A DNA stretch of 25,128 nucleotides from BTRG01 sp036986275. Its GTDB lineage: Bacteria; Pseudomonadota; Gammaproteobacteria; Acidiferrobacterales; SZUA-150. The position numbers and the translations under genes are program-made. Under the pieces are notes generated by a model. It saw nothing but the letters and a program-made list of their open reading frames with translations, was not told where the DNA came from and ran no database searches. The stretch is taken from the NCBI GenBank assembly GCA_036986275.1, contig BTRG01000039.1:1-25128 (forward strand), in the 5' to 3' direction. How positions within the stretch are numbered: position 1 is the stretch's first letter; each line of letters begins with the position of its first letter. Below, piece after piece: positions 23,315 to 25,128 of the stretch.

Positions 23315-24297
23315 GTTTGATCAATAAAATGTTGCAAGACCTGGATGCAAGAACTGGCACGGCTACCCTGACGACAGACTTTGCCGGGGTAAAGCCGGTG
23401 GCGCCTCTTGTTCAGCACAGGAAATCCCGCTGGATGATAGCGGCAGGCCTGATTATCATCGCGGCCGTGGCTACTGTGATGTCAGGCAGGCAACAATCGC
23501 TAGTTGGGAAAAAGAATCTTGCAGGGGGGCGACCATTCAGCGCTCTGATTTCAGGGCAAACCGATCCTTTGACCCAGCCACAGAAACCCATACCGGCGGA
23601 AAATAATGCGGACCTGAGTACTGCCGGCGCCAAAGAGAAAAAGAGTGCGCCGCTGTCAGTAGCCCCGGCATTCAGGCCGGATACCAAGTCTGAGCCGCCG
23701 CGTATCAGCAAGACCCCCCGTGCATTAACCCCGGCACAACAAGCCGATAGCAGATACGCGCAAGCAATGGCGGCAATGCGTGACGGGAATATGTCTGCCA
23801 GCCAGACCTTGCTGAAAGAGGTCCTGCAATTACAGCCACGCTACCATGCTGCACGCGAGGCGATGGTGGGCGTATTGCTTCATGCAGGAAATGCCAGGGC
23901 GGCAATACAATCGCTGGAAGAAGGCCTGGTGCTGGACGCCTCCCACTATCGATTCGCGGTGTTGTTGGCAAGATTGTATGCCGACCAGCAAAGACTCGAT
24001 CAGGCGATAACTGTATTAGAACGGCATTATCAATTTGCCCCCGCGGATGCCGAATATACTGCATTGATCGCAGTGTTTCACCAGCGCGCACAGCACCATG
24101 AACTGGCGGTCAAAGGCTATCAAAGAGCGTTGTCTTTACAACATGAAAATGGGGCATGGTGGATAGGTCTGGGCATTTCCCTGGAAGCCCTGGGCAGGGT
24201 AGAGGAGGCGGTACAGGTCTACGAAAAAGGCCTGCAACGTAAACCGGACAACAAGCTGACCCGGTTTACGCGCGAGCGCCTGGACGTATTGCGTTAG
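23311..24297 (+). CDS. mshN: MSHA biogenesis protein MshN (TPR protein)
   Basis: Encodes 328 residues. The frame is open from 23164, but ATG 23311 overlaps the mshM stop and yields MSLINKMLQDLDART, the hallmark amino terminus of MshN. One transmembrane helix (~38-55, WMIAAGLIIIAAVATVM) follows. The next ~90 residues are a Pro/Ala-rich periplasmic linker, and from ~150 to the end there are about five tetratricopeptide repeats (YAQAMAAMRDGNMSASQTLL, AAIQSLEEGLVLDASHYRFA, AITVLERHYQFAPADAEYTA, EAVQVYEKGLQRKPDN). It is an accessory scaffold working with MshM. It is the last gene of the operon; comF converges on it 18 bases away with no evident terminator hairpin. Confidence 0.92.
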   Translation: MSLINKMLQDLDARTGTATLTTDFAGVKPVAPLVQHRKSRWMIAAGLIIIAAVATVMSGRQQSLVGKKNLAGGRPFSALISGQTDPLTQPQKPIPAENNADLSTAGAKEKKSAPLSVAPAFRPDTKSEPPRISKTPRALTPAQQADSRYAQAMAAMRDGNMSASQTLLKEVLQLQPRYHAAREAMVGVLLHAGNARAAIQSLEEGLVLDASHYRFAVLLARLYADQQRLDQAITVLERHYQFAPADAEYTALIAVFHQRAQHHELAVKGYQRALSLQHENGAWWIGLGISLEALGRVEEAVQVYEKGLQRKPDNKLTRFTRERLDVLR

Positions 24298-24315
24298 ACC
24301 CGGGACTGGCGAGCT

Positions 24316-25032
24316 TCAAGCCCTGGCAAGCACCCACACTTTAATCGATGCCGCTCCTGCCTTGTGCAAACAGCGAGCAATCTCGTTGACTGTAAACCCC
24401 GTCGTCATGACATCATCTAACAGGCCGATATGTTTACCTCGTACCTTGTCCGCATTCACTTCAAATGCATTGCGTACATTTTGGCGCCTGGCCTTCATGG
24501 GCAGTTCGGCCTGAGGGGCGGTGGCACGCACACGGTGTATGGCGGCAGGTTCAAGCCTGAGGCCCAGGGCTCTGACCAATGGGCGCGCGAGTTCCAGTGA
24601 CTGGTTATAACCCCGTTGTTGCAGTCGGGAGCGGTGCAGCGGCACCGGTGTCACAAAATCTACTCCCTGACTGATATCTCCACTGACCCCAGGGGACAGG
24701 TGTTGTGCCAGCAGTTTACCCATGACCCTGGCCAGATGCAGTTGGCCATCATACTTCAAGGCCTGTACCAGGGCGTTGACAGGAAACGCATATGTGAACA
24801 GGGCTTGCGTGGACTGGAAGGCCGGCGGTTGTTTTTGGCAGGCGCCGCAGGGCACACCCTTGGGTGTGCTGGTGGGTAAAACCGCGGCGCAACGGGGACA
24901 GCGTTGACAATCTTCCCGCAGACCTTGTTTACAGGGCAGGCAGAAATCCTCATGCCAGGCAATGGGTGCCTGGCACAGCAAGCAGGACGCCACACCCTGC
25001 AAAAGACTATTTTCTAGGCAGTTGTCAACCAC
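24316..25032 (-). CDS. comF: ComF family phosphoribosyltransferase-like protein
   Basis: Encodes 238 residues from a GTG start (poor ribosome site, so a slightly different start is possible). The amino-terminal zinc-ribbon-like region has many cysteines (SCLLC ~17-20, FCLPC ~31-34, CQRCPRC ~42-48, CGAC ~62-65). The C-terminal type I phosphoribosyltransferase domain has DFVTPVPLHRSRLQQRGYNQ, the ComF signature, and the PRPP loop GLLDDVMTTGFT (~203-214). Relatives assist DNA uptake; in non-competent bacteria the role is unclear. Although type IV pili can serve DNA uptake, this gene faces the msh operon and more likely belongs with the biotin-gene neighbourhood expected to the right. The BirA-like site overlaps its start. 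Confidence 0.92.
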   Translation of the reverse strand: MVDNCLENSLLQGVASCLLCQAPIAWHEDFCLPCKQGLREDCQRCPRCAAVLPTSTPKGVPCGACQKQPPAFQSTQALFTYAFPVNALVQALKYDGQLHLARVMGKLLAQHLSPGVSGDISQGVDFVTPVPLHRSRLQQRGYNQSLELARPLVRALGLRLEPAAIHRVRATAPQAELPMKARRQNVRNAFEVNADKVRGKHIGLLDDVMTTGFTVNEIARCLHKAGAASIKVWVLARA

Positions 25033-25054
25033 ACAATTCCATTTGTGTTGACTA
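25022..25054. promoter_or_regulatory. BirA-like biotin operator
   Basis: TTGTCAACC (25022-25030), 15 bases, then TGTTGACTA (25046-25054). The bacterial BirA consensus is TTGTAAACC-N14/15-GGTTTACAA. The left half matches 8 of 9 positions. The two halves are near-inverted copies of each other (7 of 9), and the spacing agrees. It covers the comF start and the -35 box of a rightward promoter, the normal layout for repression of a divergent bioB. The assignment is by pattern only. Confidence 0.45.
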
Positions 25055-25075
25055 TGATGGGTCAGAGACTAAACT
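25048..25075 (+). promoter_or_regulatory. Rightward sigma-70-type promoter, probably for a gene beyond the window
   Basis: TTGACT (5 of 6 to the -35 consensus) lies 16 bases from TAAACT (4 of 6 to -10). It reads away from comF toward the window edge, overlaps the BirA-like right half-site, and has no long open frame behind it inside the window (the only ATG, 25091, closes after ten codons). The gene it serves must begin after 25128. Confidence 0.4.
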
Positions 25076-25128
25076 GGCGCCACCCTGGCCATGGTAGAAA
25101 AGCCGCTGAACGCGGAAGAATAAGCATT

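Noticed and set aside
24298..24315. Shared terminator between mshN and comF
   Set aside because: The 18-base gap contains no inverted repeat of useful length.
25091..25123. Ten-codon frame MVEKPLNAEE at the right edge as a leader peptide
   Set aside because: No ribosome site and no run of regulatory codons; the length is expected by chance.

Overview
The window looks like a piece of a gammaproteobacterial chromosome of roughly even GC content. The evidence is a complete MSHA-type (mannose-sensitive haemagglutinin) type IV pilus locus, a gammaproteobacterial-style trmL, and a comF gene read away from what looks like a biotin-type operator. No species can be named from the sequence. There are no tRNA, rRNA, CRISPR or transposon sequences that I can recognise. 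Almost all of the DNA is coding.

Left part (1-10093, + strand): a run of exported proteins built from DUF11-type 'conserved repeat' beta domains. It comprises the last 34 codons of one protein, a small 180-residue protein, two mid-size proteins (386 and about 390 residues), and a 2229-residue outer-membrane protein. The giant combines DUF11-like repeats, two OmpA-like peptidoglycan-binding domains, an SdrD-B-like linker and a long C-terminal beta-strand region that is probably a barrel. The partial, 898 and 2223 genes are clearly paralogous. I infer a cell-surface assembly in which the giant anchors, and possibly exports, the smaller proteins. I know of no described system with this layout. 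Two strong hairpins lie between the two mid-size genes.

Middle (10090-11510, - strand): a lipoprotein of unknown function whose stop codon is shared with that of the giant (TTAA), then trmL, which encodes a tRNA 2'-O-methyltransferase.

Right part (11522-24297, + strand): one tightly packed msh operon: mshE, mshG, a minor prepilin, mshA, mshC, mshD, mshO, mshP, mshI, a pilN-like gene, mshJ, mshK, mshL, mshM, mshN. A sequence with perfect GG-N10-GC spacing, typical of sigma-54 promoters, lies upstream of mshE. MshE carries both MshEN cyclic-di-GMP motifs. MshE and MshG power and anchor the pilus at the inner membrane; MshA is the major pilin; MshC, D, O, P and the extra prepilin are the minor pilins; MshI, the PilN-like protein, MshJ and MshK form the alignment complex; MshL is the outer-membrane secretin; MshM and MshN are accessory. 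The order is a circular permutation of the Vibrio cholerae order. MshP carries a large extra domain that looks like a lectin or carbohydrate-binding jelly roll, and mshQ is absent.

Right end (24316-25128): comF on the - strand, convergent with mshN, then a 96-base intergenic stretch with a BirA-like operator overlapping a rightward promoter. This suggests that bioB begins just outside the window.
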